The notes under the pieces were generated by a model that worked only from the letters and a program-made list of their open reading frames with translations, was not told the DNA's origin and made no database searches. A program made the translations under genes and the position numbers. Positions 34,879 to 42,466 of a DNA stretch of 64,000 nucleotides are shown one piece after another. Source of the DNA: JAJRTA01 sp965603125 (GTDB lineage: Bacteria > Zixibacteria > MSB-5A5 > GN15 > FEB-12); assembly GCA_965603125.1 (NCBI GenBank), contig CBFDBU010000008.1, forward strand, positions 1-64,000, given 5' to 3'. Within the stretch, counting starts at the first letter, position 1. Each line of letters opens with the position of its first letter.

Positions 34879-35362
34879 CCGGGGAATTTCTCCCCGGTGG
34901 TACAGATTTCCCCGCCCCATACCCTGTCGTCAGAGGCGTAGCGTGGCTGGCTGTCCCCGCTTGCCGTTGAGCCCACACATTCACCTATCGTGGTATCTCA
35001 TTGCAGAGCAAAACGATATAACGTTGGGGGCATCGGCTTACGGGATACTTCGCATCGTAGTCGTACGCTATGGCACACTCATTGCTTTAAGGTCCGAATG
35101 TGGGTGTCAATGATGACGGCTACCCGCACGAGAGAGACTGCTAAGTAGGGAAAACAGATGATGAAAACCGGGGAAACGCAAGTTGCACTTATGGAGGGCC
35201 TAATTATGTCATCAGCGAAGCTGCTTGTCGGGCTTTGTGCGACCTGCAACAATGCTGAAGACTGTGTCTACCGGAAACGTCGTGGAACAGACGCGATATG
35301 CTGTGAGATGTTTGACGGATACGCCCCTCTCACGGGCAATAGCAGCAAACGTGTTGCTAACG
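34879..35362 (+). repeat. Duplicated promoter/leader/ORF unit, copy 2
   Basis: Second copy of the unit at 32937-33425, beginning with CCGGGGA-ATTTC-TCCCCGG. The intervening segment is more diverged than the promoter and the ORF. The rest of the spacer after gdhA (34788-34878) shows no gene. Confidence 0.9.
35071..35086 (+). promoter_or_regulatory. Sigma-54 (-24/-12) promoter of the glutamate-synthase-like operon
   Basis: TGGCAC, five bases, TTGCT, identical to the element at 33131, including the spacer. It lies 120 bases before the Cys-rich ORF that opens the operon. Confidence 0.9.
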
Positions 35363-35493
35363 CCGCCATGATGGCGCCGGACACAGTGGAATCCGCAGGT
35401 TTCAAAGGCCTCTGTGTGAATTGTGTACATCGTCATGCCTGCAAGCTGCCCAGACCGAAGGGTGGAATCTGGCACTGCGAGGAATACGAATAG
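35206..35493 (+). CDS. Small Cys-rich metal-binding protein with two repeats
   Basis: Start ATG 35206 (GGAGGG 35193-35198) gives 95 residues; an in-frame ATG at 35158 is possible but lacks a good ribosome site. Two related units are visible: GLCATCNNAEDCVYRKR...CCEMFDGY and GLCVNCVHRHACKLP...WHCEEYE, each with C-x2-C-x5-C and a later Cys. The pattern suggests Zn or Fe-S binding. It is the first gene of the NuoE/NuoF-GltD/NuoG/GltB-like operon, 22 bases before the NuoE-like gene. The function is unknown; a regulator or electron-transfer accessory is possible. Confidence 0.8.
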   Translation: MSSAKLLVGLCATCNNAEDCVYRKRRGTDAICCEMFDGYAPLTGNSSKRVANAAMMAPDTVESAGFKGLCVNCVHRHACKLPRPKGGIWHCEEYE

Positions 35494-35515
35494 CGTTTGC
35501 AGGTGAAAGGGAGTA

Positions 35516-36367
35516 ATGACTGCTGAAGAAATATCAGCCATCGTAGAGAAAAGCGGTTCCGGGCAGGGGGGGCTTATAGCCATCCTGGAGGAGATACAGG
35601 CCCGCTACAGTTATCTTCCCGAAGACGCCCTGAGAGTTGTCGCCAAGGAGACCGGCCGCTCACTGGTCGACATTTACGGAGTGGCGACATTCTACAGAGC
35701 GTTCAGCCTTAAGCCCCGGGGGAAACATCTCATCTCTGTATGCCTGGGAACGGCGTGTCATGTTCGAGGCGGGCCTGCCATAGCGGAGGAAATCGAACGG
35801 CAACTGGGAATCAGAGCCGGTGAGACAACAGGGGACAAAGAATTCACGCTGGAAACGGTCAACTGCCTGGGTGCCTGCGCCCTCGGTCCGGTAATTGTGG
35901 CCGACGGGCACTATTTCTCCAAGGTCAGTATCACGATGGTCAAGAAGGTAATTGATGAGGTACACACCGGCCTTGACAGGGTTGAGATTGAAACCGACCA
36001 ACGTGTGTTCCCAGTCGAAGTGAGTTGTGCCCGGTGCAATCACAGCCTGATGGATCCACGGCACCTGATCGACGATCACCCTTCCATTCGCATAACAGGG
36101 TCTTTCGGTAACAAACACGGCCGACTATTGCTGTCCAGTCTTTACGGGAGCTATGAGGTCACTTCCGAGCACGAGATACCACCCGACACCGTTGTTCACA
36201 TGTTCTGTCCTCACTGCCATGCCGAGTTGATCGGCAGTTCGACGTGTGGTGAGTGCGGCGCACCGATGGTGCCGATGATCGTCCGCGGGGGAGGTGTGGT
36301 GCAGATATGCTCTCGCCGCGGCTGCAAGGGCCACATGCTGGATCTGGGTGGTACCGCTTTAGATTGA
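35516..36367 (+). CDS. NuoE-like [2Fe-2S] subunit with C-terminal zinc-ribbon extension
   Basis: 283 residues. Residues 1-155 are a NuoE/HydC-type thioredoxin-like ferredoxin: helical ILEEIQARYSYLPEDALRVV, then [2Fe-2S] ligands in CLGTACHVRGG (C-x4-C) and CLGACALGP (C-x3-C). The extension (160-283) carries Cys pairs CARC, CPHC, CGEC and CSRRGC, resembling one or two Zn ribbons. It would relay electrons to or from the NuoF-like subunit. It starts with GAAAGGGAG upstream and lies 37 bases before the fusion gene. Confidence 0.9.
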   Translation: MTAEEISAIVEKSGSGQGGLIAILEEIQARYSYLPEDALRVVAKETGRSLVDIYGVATFYRAFSLKPRGKHLISVCLGTACHVRGGPAIAEEIERQLGIRAGETTGDKEFTLETVNCLGACALGPVIVADGHYFSKVSITMVKKVIDEVHTGLDRVEIETDQRVFPVEVSCARCNHSLMDPRHLIDDHPSIRITGSFGNKHGRLLLSSLYGSYEVTSEHEIPPDTVVHMFCPHCHAELIGSSTCGECGAPMVPMIVRGGGVVQICSRRGCKGHMLDLGGTALD

Positions 36368-36404
36368 CGGCCAATCGCTGTCTGCTAGGAAAAGAGGTCA
36401 CTAA

Positions 36405-39400
36405 ATGAGAAAACTCTCAACTGTTCAGGAGTTCCACAATTTCCGCCAGCGTATTATGAGCGAAAGTAAAGCCCAGGAAGGCAAACCCACTCTGGTAATT
36501 AGTGCAGACACAGGAGGGCAAGCCAGCGGTGTCAATGACATAATAAGATTGGTTAAGCGATACATAGTGGAGAGGAATCTCCAGCACAGGATTGCGCTGA
36601 GAATTACCGGCTGTCAAGGTTTCTGCGAGATGAACCCGTATCTACTGGTCGAACCCGGCGGGCATTTTTACCCTAAACTCCAGGCAGAACACGTTCCCAG
36701 AGTGGTAGAAGCTGCTGTGGGCGGCTTCCTAGACGAGGACTTGATCTACAAGGACCCGAACAAACGGAAGAGCTATTCTTGCCAGACCGACATTCCCTTT
36801 TTCAAGAAGCAAACGCGTACTATTCTGGGAGAAAATCAGAAGCTGGACCCCATACGCATTCTCGACTACTTTCAACAGGGTGGGTACATGGGGGCCCAGA
36901 GAGTCCTGACCAAACCTGATCCCGACTGGATCATCAAGGAAGTGAAACAATCCGGACTTAGAGGTCGGGGTGGAGCTGGTTTCCCCACAGGTAGGAAGTG
37001 GGAGTTGGCCCGGGCTTCCGGTAACGGAGATGAGCAGAAGTACGTTGTCTGCAACGCCGATGAGGGCGATCCGGGAGCATACATGGATCGGGCCGTTCTG
37101 GAGGGCAACCCACATGCCATTATTGAGGGGATGCTTATCGCTGGTATCGCCATTGGGGCCACGCGGGGCATCATCTATGTCCGCGGTGAGTACCCCCTGG
37201 CTATCAAACATGCCCTGATCGCTCTTCGCCAGGCGCGGGATGGCGGTCTCCTGGGGCGGAATATCCTCGGCACCGGCATCGATTTCGATATCGACATTGT
37301 CCGCGGCGCGGGCGCCTTTGTATGCGGAGAGGAAACGGCGCTGATCAGGTCTGTCGAGGGCCTTATGGGCGAACCTCGTCAACGACCGCCGTATCCCATA
37401 GAAAAGGGTCTCTGGGGCCATCCCACCTGCATCAACAACGTTGAAACCCTGGCTAACGTCCACGTGATAATCGACCGCGGAGCCGAGGAATACGCCAAGG
37501 TGGGCGTACCCGGCAACACCGGAACGAAGATATTCTCGCTGGTCGGAAAAATCAGAAACACCGGTCTGGTTGAAGTTCCGCTGGGCATGAAGATCAGCGA
37601 GGTCGTCTACGATATCGGCGGCGGCTCGGTAGGCAAAGCAAAGATCAAGGCGGTGCAGACAGGCGGGCCGTCGGGCGGCTGCATTCCGGCCGGCATGTTC
37701 GATCTCCCCATCGACTACGAAAGCCTTGCCAAGGTCGGATCAATGATGGGGTCCGGCGGTATGATTGTCGTGGACGAAAACACGTGCATGGTTGATTTCG
37801 CCAAGTACTTCATGTCCTTCCTCAAGGACGAATCGTGCGGCAAGTGCTTCACCTGCCGGAAGGGCACACAGCGTATATACGAAATCCTCGACGACATTTC
37901 CAAAGGTAAAGCAACACTTGAGGACCTGGATCTGCTCGAGGAATTGGCGATTGTTGTGAAAGACACCACCATGTGCGGACTGGGGCAGACAGCGTCAAAC
38001 CCGGTTCTCAGCACCCTGCGGTATTTCCGAAACGAATACGAACGACACATCAGGGACAAGAGATGCGACGCCTTCGTCTGCAAGGAACTGGTAGGAGCTC
38101 CCTGCCAGTCTGCCTGTCCGCTCGGCACCGAGGCCTGGCGCTACGTGGCCCACATCGCGCGTGGCGAATATGATGATGCTTATACCGTCATCCGGGATGC
38201 GAATCCGTTCCCGTCGGTATGCGCCCGGGTCTGCCATCACCCCTGTGAGGAAAGATGCCGCGCCGGTACGAGCGGCGGTGACGCCATAGCTATACGGGCG
38301 CTGAAGCGCTTCATTACCGACCGCGTCGATCCAACTCTATACAAACCGCAAAGAGTGGCGTGGACCGATGGCGAGCCTCCCAAGATAGCCGTGATCGGCT
38401 CAGGTCCGGCCGGCCTCACAACAGCTCATTATCTCTCTTTGCAAGGCTACAAAGTGACTGTCTTTGAGGTCGAGCCGGAGCCGGGTGGGATGCTTTACTG
38501 CGCAATTCCGACCTATCGTCTGCCGCATGAGGTCATCAGGAATGAGATCAATGCCCTCCTGGATGACAACATCACCCTCAAATGCAACATCGCGCTGGGT
38601 CGTGACATCACGGTGGATGGATTGTTTGAGGACGGTTACAAGGCGGTCCTGCTGGCCCTGGGCGCACACAAGAGTAAGCCGCTCAGTCTCGAGAACGAAG
38701 ATGCGGACGGTGTCTATCCGTCAATTGAATTCCTCAAGGCCTTGAATATGAGAGGTGAGCATCTGGCTCGAGGTCGGGTTGGTGTTATCGGCGGCGGTAA
38801 CTCCGCCATTGATGCTGCTCGGATGGCATTGCGCCAGAAAAACGTCGAAAGTGTTATAATCCTGTACCGTCGAACACGCGAAGAGATGCCTGCCTTTGGC
38901 GAAGAGATTGAAGCTGCCGACCAGGAAGGAATCAAGATCGAGACATTGGTTACACCCACCAAAGTTATCGCCAAAGACGGACACTTGTCCGGTATCGAAT
39001 GTGTCCGAAACGAGTTGGGTGATGTCGACTCCAGCGGCCGGCGGCGACCGGTTCCGGTGAAAGGCACCGAGCGTATCATTGAACTCGATACCCTGGTTGT
39101 GGCTATCGGCGAGGACTCCGGGATCGACGCCATTGGTCCTGCCCGTTTGAGCCGTATTGAGACGACCAGGTGGAACACAGTGAAAGCTGATCCAACCACC
39201 CTTCTTACTAATCGGCCGGGAGTATTCGCCGCTGGCGATGTCGTCACCGGCCCCAATACGGTGGTTGAAGCAATTGCAGCCGGTAAGCGAGCGGCGGTGA
39301 TGATCGACCGTTTTGTACGCAACGAGGATATGGTCCAACCGGCTGAACCATATTTGCCAAAAGTCTACATCGAGCCGGTCAAGATGGACACAGAAGATGC

Positions 39401-39602
39401 GCAGCCGGCTGATCGCGTTGAAACCCCCCGCGCGCCGGCGGAATGGCGAAGGCGCAACTTCGCCGAGGTGGAAGTATCACTCTCCATTGATGAGGCGACC
39501 CATGAGGCTTGTCGGTGCCTTCGGTGCGACCTGGAGTTCACCAAACCCAAAGAAGTTGAAACCGTAACAGAGGCCAAGGCTACCGTAACCGGAGGCAAAT
39601 GA
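36405..39602 (+). CDS. NuoF-GltD fusion: FMN/NADH dehydrogenase plus FAD NAD(P)H oxidoreductase
   Basis: 1065 residues in three parts. 1-120: thioredoxin-like ferredoxin (ITGCQGFCEMNP). About 145-560: NuoF/HydB core with FMN site GLRGRGGAGFPTGRKW, NAD site VVCNADEGDPGAYMDR, and 4Fe-4S motif ESCGKCFTCRKGTQ...CGLGQ. About 565-1000: GltD/NfnB-like flavoprotein with an N-terminal Fe-S region (CQSACPLGTEAWRY, CARVCHHPCEERCRAG), FAD fold VIGSGPAGLTTAHYL, nucleotide fold VIGGGNSAIDAARMA and AAGDVVTGPNTVVEAIAAGKRAA. A final CRCLRCD may bind a metal. Having NADH-FMN and GltD-like FAD sites in one chain implies electron transfer between two pyridine-nucleotide sites and an Fe-S chain. It overlaps the next gene by four bases. 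Confidence 0.93.
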   Translation: MRKLSTVQEFHNFRQRIMSESKAQEGKPTLVISADTGGQASGVNDIIRLVKRYIVERNLQHRIALRITGCQGFCEMNPYLLVEPGGHFYPKLQAEHVPRVVEAAVGGFLDEDLIYKDPNKRKSYSCQTDIPFFKKQTRTILGENQKLDPIRILDYFQQGGYMGAQRVLTKPDPDWIIKEVKQSGLRGRGGAGFPTGRKWELARASGNGDEQKYVVCNADEGDPGAYMDRAVLEGNPHAIIEGMLIAGIAIGATRGIIYVRGEYPLAIKHALIALRQARDGGLLGRNILGTGIDFDIDIVRGAGAFVCGEETALIRSVEGLMGEPRQRPPYPIEKGLWGHPTCINNVETLANVHVIIDRGAEEYAKVGVPGNTGTKIFSLVGKIRNTGLVEVPLGMKISEVVYDIGGGSVGKAKIKAVQTGGPSGGCIPAGMFDLPIDYESLAKVGSMMGSGGMIVVDENTCMVDFAKYFMSFLKDESCGKCFTCRKGTQRIYEILDDISKGKATLEDLDLLEELAIVVKDTTMCGLGQTASNPVLSTLRYFRNEYERHIRDKRCDAFVCKELVGAPCQSACPLGTEAWRYVAHIARGEYDDAYTVIRDANPFPSVCARVCHHPCEERCRAGTSGGDAIAIRALKRFITDRVDPTLYKPQRVAWTDGEPPKIAVIGSGPAGLTTAHYLSLQGYKVTVFEVEPEPGGMLYCAIPTYRLPHEVIRNEINALLDDNITLKCNIALGRDITVDGLFEDGYKAVLLALGAHKSKPLSLENEDADGVYPSIEFLKALNMRGEHLARGRVGVIGGGNSAIDAARMALRQKNVESVIILYRRTREEMPAFGEEIEAADQEGIKIETLVTPTKVIAKDGHLSGIECVRNELGDVDSSGRRRPVPVKGTERIIELDTLVVAIGEDSGIDAIGPARLSRIETTRWNTVKADPTTLLTNRPGVFAAGDVVTGPNTVVEAIAAGKRAAVMIDRFVRNEDMVQPAEPYLPKVYIEPVKMDTEDAQPADRVETPRAPAEWRRRNFAEVEVSLSIDEATHEACRCLRCDLEFTKPKEVETVTEAKATVTGGK

Positions 39603-40282
39603 ATATGATCAACCTTTTCATAAACGGCTTGAAGGTTTCGGTGGAAAAAGGCACGACTTTGCTCGAGGCCGCTAAGTTCCTCGGCTTTCCCATTCCGACG
39701 TTGTGCTACATGGAGGGGCTATCACCCTACGGGGCGTGTCGGCTGTGCGTGGTTGAGATCGGCGAGGGACCGAGAGCCAAGCTGGTTTCCTCGTGTACCT
39801 ATCCGGCCGAGGAGGGACTGAAAGTCCGCACTGCTTCAGAGCGTGTCGTGAGGGCGCGCAAGATGGTTCTCGAACTGCTGCTGGCGTCATGTCCACAGTC
39901 CAAAATCATACAAGACCTTGCCGCCGCTCACGATATTCGGCAGCAGCGGTTCCGGCAGGAATATGAAGACTGCATTTTGTGCGGGCTGTGCGTGCGCATG
40001 TGTGAAGAGCAGATGATGGCCAAGGCCATCGGCTTTCGTGGACGTGGCCAGAACCGGAGCATCGGCACACCGTTCGACATGACCTCTGATGTCTGCCGCC
40101 AGTGCGGGGGATGCATATACGTCTGCCCGGCCTGCTCGCTGCGGTGTACGTATACTGAGCCTGAGAAGGCGATCTGCGGAGGCTGCGCCAACTTGAGCCC
40201 CCCCTGTCTCGAAAAAGAAAAGTATGAAGATATGATGTGCTACATGGAACCCTGTGTGGCATGTGAGATCAAGAAAGATTGA
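39599..40282 (+). CDS. NuoG/HydA-N-like ferredoxin subunit ([2Fe-2S] and [4Fe-4S])
   Basis: 227 residues. N-terminal plant-type [2Fe-2S] domain (FINGLKVSVEKGTTLLEAAKFLGFPIPTLCYMEGLSPYGACRLCVVEI...SSCTYP), then two 4Fe-4S motifs (CILCGLCVRMC; CRQCGGCIYVCPACSLRC) and further Cys near the end (CGGCANLSPPC, CYMEPCVACEI). The His/Cys N5-type motif usual in NuoG is not intact (LASCPQSKIIQDLAAAHD), and no molybdopterin or H-cluster domain follows. It is thus a bare electron wire that could dock the FMN glutamate-synthase subunit. Start overlaps the fusion gene stop (ATGA). Confidence 0.9.
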   Translation: MNMINLFINGLKVSVEKGTTLLEAAKFLGFPIPTLCYMEGLSPYGACRLCVVEIGEGPRAKLVSSCTYPAEEGLKVRTASERVVRARKMVLELLLASCPQSKIIQDLAAAHDIRQQRFRQEYEDCILCGLCVRMCEEQMMAKAIGFRGRGQNRSIGTPFDMTSDVCRQCGGCIYVCPACSLRCTYTEPEKAICGGCANLSPPCLEKEKYEDMMCYMEPCVACEIKKD

Positions 40283-40304
40283 GGTCGGCAACGGAGGAAA
40301 AACA

Positions 40305-41894
40305 ATGTCCATGACGTTATCAAGAGTGAATTCATCGGCCGCGACTCTGACGAAGAACCGCACCGAAGGTTCGGTTACGCCAAGTTCAGGTATGTGTGTC
40401 ACCTGTGTGGACGGCTGCATCGGCATGTGCGAAATCGGGAAGTCCGCCTACCGGGGGCATGAGGTAATCTACCCTCAGCCGTTTGGGGTCATTACCACCG
40501 CGTCGGAAAAAAACTATCCGATTGACTATTCCCACTTCAATATCATGGGTACCGCTGTGGGCGCTCACGGCATCGAGGCCGACAGCGACAAGGCCATCTT
40601 CCCCAACGTCAGTCTTGAAGTCACCTTCGGACACGACAAGAGGTTGAAATTCCGTTTGCCGTGGATTATTCCCGGAATCGGCTCTACGGACATCGCCAAG
40701 AACAACTGGGAAGGCCTGGCTATCGGCACCGCTCTGGCGGGTACCGGGCTGACTATCGGCGAGAATGTCGTCGGCATGGACCCAGAGTCCGTTATCAAGA
40801 AAAGTCGCGTTGTTGACACCGTTGACCTCAAGAGACGCGTGAAACTCTTCACGGATAACCAGCGCGACGGGTATGGAGCCACCATCGTGCAGGCAAACGT
40901 CGAGGACACGCGTCTCGGTGTCCAGGAGTATGCCATCAACGAGTTGGGCGTCGAGGTCGTGGAGCTCAAATGGGGCCAGGGAGCCAAGGACATCGGCGGC
41001 GAGGTCAAAATCAGGGACCTGAAGAAAGCCCAGATGCTCTATGAGCGCGGCTATGTAGTCCTGCCCAATCCTACCGACCCTGCCGTCATCAAGGCGTTTG
41101 AGCGCGGTTCATTCAAGGAGTTTGAAAGACACTCCCGCATGGGTATGGTTTCTGAAGAAGGGTTCGCCTCCAGAGTTGAGGAACTGCGCAAGGCCGGAGC
41201 CGAGTATCTTTTCTTGAAGACCGGCGCCTACGGACCGGCGGACCTGGCCCGGGCGGTCAAGTATGCCTCCAAGTACAAGATCGACCTTCTCACCGTCGAT
41301 GGAGCCGGAGGCGGTACCGGCATGAGTCCCTGGCGAATGATGAACGAATGGGGTGTGCCACCCGTAGAACTGCACTCGTTGTTGTACCAGTACACCAAAC
41401 GTATGGCCGACAAGGGCGAACACGTCCCCGCGCTCGCCTTGGCAGGCGGATTCACTTTCGAGGATCAGATCTTCAAGGCCCTGGCTATCGGCGCCCCCTT
41501 CGTTAAGCTGGTAGGCATGGCTCGCGGTCCCATTGCGGCCACCATGGTCGGCAAGACAATCGGCGCGGCTATTGATAACCATCAACTGCCCGTGTACGTG
41601 GAGCGCTTCGGTCAGACGCGGGACGAGATATTCGTCACCTCCGGGGAATTGCGCAAGGAGATTGGAGACAAGGAATTCGAAGCCCTGCCGGCAGGCGCCA
41701 TCGGCCTGTACACGTACTACGAGCGCCTGGCCCAGGGTCTACGACAACTCATGTGCGGTAGCCGGAAATTCGCACCTGAATATATCTCGCGCGACGATAT
41801 TGCCGCCCTGACTCCCGAGGCAGCGCAGGTCAGCGGGATTCGATACATCATGGACGTCGGGAAAGAGGAGGTTGATCAGATTCTCAACGCATAG
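40305..41894 (+). CDS. FMN-binding glutamate-synthase domain protein without glutaminase domain
   Basis: Start ATG 40305 with GGAGG eight bases upstream; 529 residues. N-terminal Cys cluster CVTCVDGCIGMCE may hold an Fe-S centre. The remainder is the FMN TIM barrel of glutamate synthase: WGQGAKDIGG, LLTVDGAGGGTGMSPW, LALAGGFTFEDQIFKALAIGA and MARGPIAATMVGKTIG. The Ntn-type glutamine amidotransferase domain that releases ammonia is absent, as in archaeal-type GltB. Glutaminase activity would need another protein, or free ammonium is used. Its Fe-S/NuoF-GltD neighbours should supply the electrons. True substrate is inferred. Confidence 0.9.
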   Translation: MSMTLSRVNSSAATLTKNRTEGSVTPSSGMCVTCVDGCIGMCEIGKSAYRGHEVIYPQPFGVITTASEKNYPIDYSHFNIMGTAVGAHGIEADSDKAIFPNVSLEVTFGHDKRLKFRLPWIIPGIGSTDIAKNNWEGLAIGTALAGTGLTIGENVVGMDPESVIKKSRVVDTVDLKRRVKLFTDNQRDGYGATIVQANVEDTRLGVQEYAINELGVEVVELKWGQGAKDIGGEVKIRDLKKAQMLYERGYVVLPNPTDPAVIKAFERGSFKEFERHSRMGMVSEEGFASRVEELRKAGAEYLFLKTGAYGPADLARAVKYASKYKIDLLTVDGAGGGTGMSPWRMMNEWGVPPVELHSLLYQYTKRMADKGEHVPALALAGGFTFEDQIFKALAIGAPFVKLVGMARGPIAATMVGKTIGAAIDNHQLPVYVERFGQTRDEIFVTSGELRKEIGDKEFEALPAGAIGLYTYYERLAQGLRQLMCGSRKFAPEYISRDDIAALTPEAAQVSGIRYIMDVGKEEVDQILNA

Positions 41895-41915
41895 AACCCG
41901 ACTCCGTTACAAACA

Positions 41916-41932
41916 ACCGGAGATCCCGGTTT
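41916..41932 (+). terminator. Possible weak terminator after the glutamate-synthase-like operon
   Basis: AACCGG-AGATC-CCGGTT hairpin 22 bases after the stop, with only a short T run (TTTC). Weak evidence. Confidence 0.3.
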
Positions 41933-42466
41933 CACACTGCCCAGCGGCAGACGAAAGCCGATCCTGACGACATCGGCCGGGGGGGTTTCCGGGCGTCATA
42001 CTCCTCAAGAGGGCCTCCTGTTGCGAGGGTCTTTCAGCAAAACAGCACTCTGTCTTGTGACCCCCGCAGCAGTGAGGCTCTCTATATTGAGGGAGACTGC
42101 CACCAGTACAGCAGGTGAGCGTATCCGTGGTCAATGTTGCCATGAGCGTCGCCTCACACCTTACCCCTTTACATAGCGCAGGAAAGAACAGCATTGATGG
42201 ACTTGTGATACGAATCAGAATATCTGCGTCGACCTATCATATCGAGACAAGGCAACCGTCAGAGGACAAGGTGACCATCTGACCGGTTTCGGAGCAACTG
42301 TAGGTCAAGACAACTGCGGTCACGACATCCGCATCTGTCGGAATCGCATGGGTTCCGACCTACAGGACTGCAACGTGAGGCAATTCACCTGCAACCCGGG
42401 ATCAAAATGGTTTGGGTTTACGACACGAAGTCGTTACCATGTACGTGACTCGTTTAAGGAGGACAG
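41933..42466. other. Gene-free spacer before the TPR-CHAT gene
   Basis: About 530 bases without a coding signal. It contains an inverted repeat CTGTAGGTC (42298-42306)/GACCTACAG (42357-42365) with a 50-base loop. A weak GG-N10-GC pattern near 42377 is not convincing as a sigma-54 site. No known RNA was recognised. Confidence 0.4.

Noticed and set aside
42376..42392. GG-N10-GC pattern as a third sigma-54 promoter
   Set aside because: Only the minimal dinucleotides match; the flanking bases differ from TGGCAC/TTGCT, unlike the two perfect sites.
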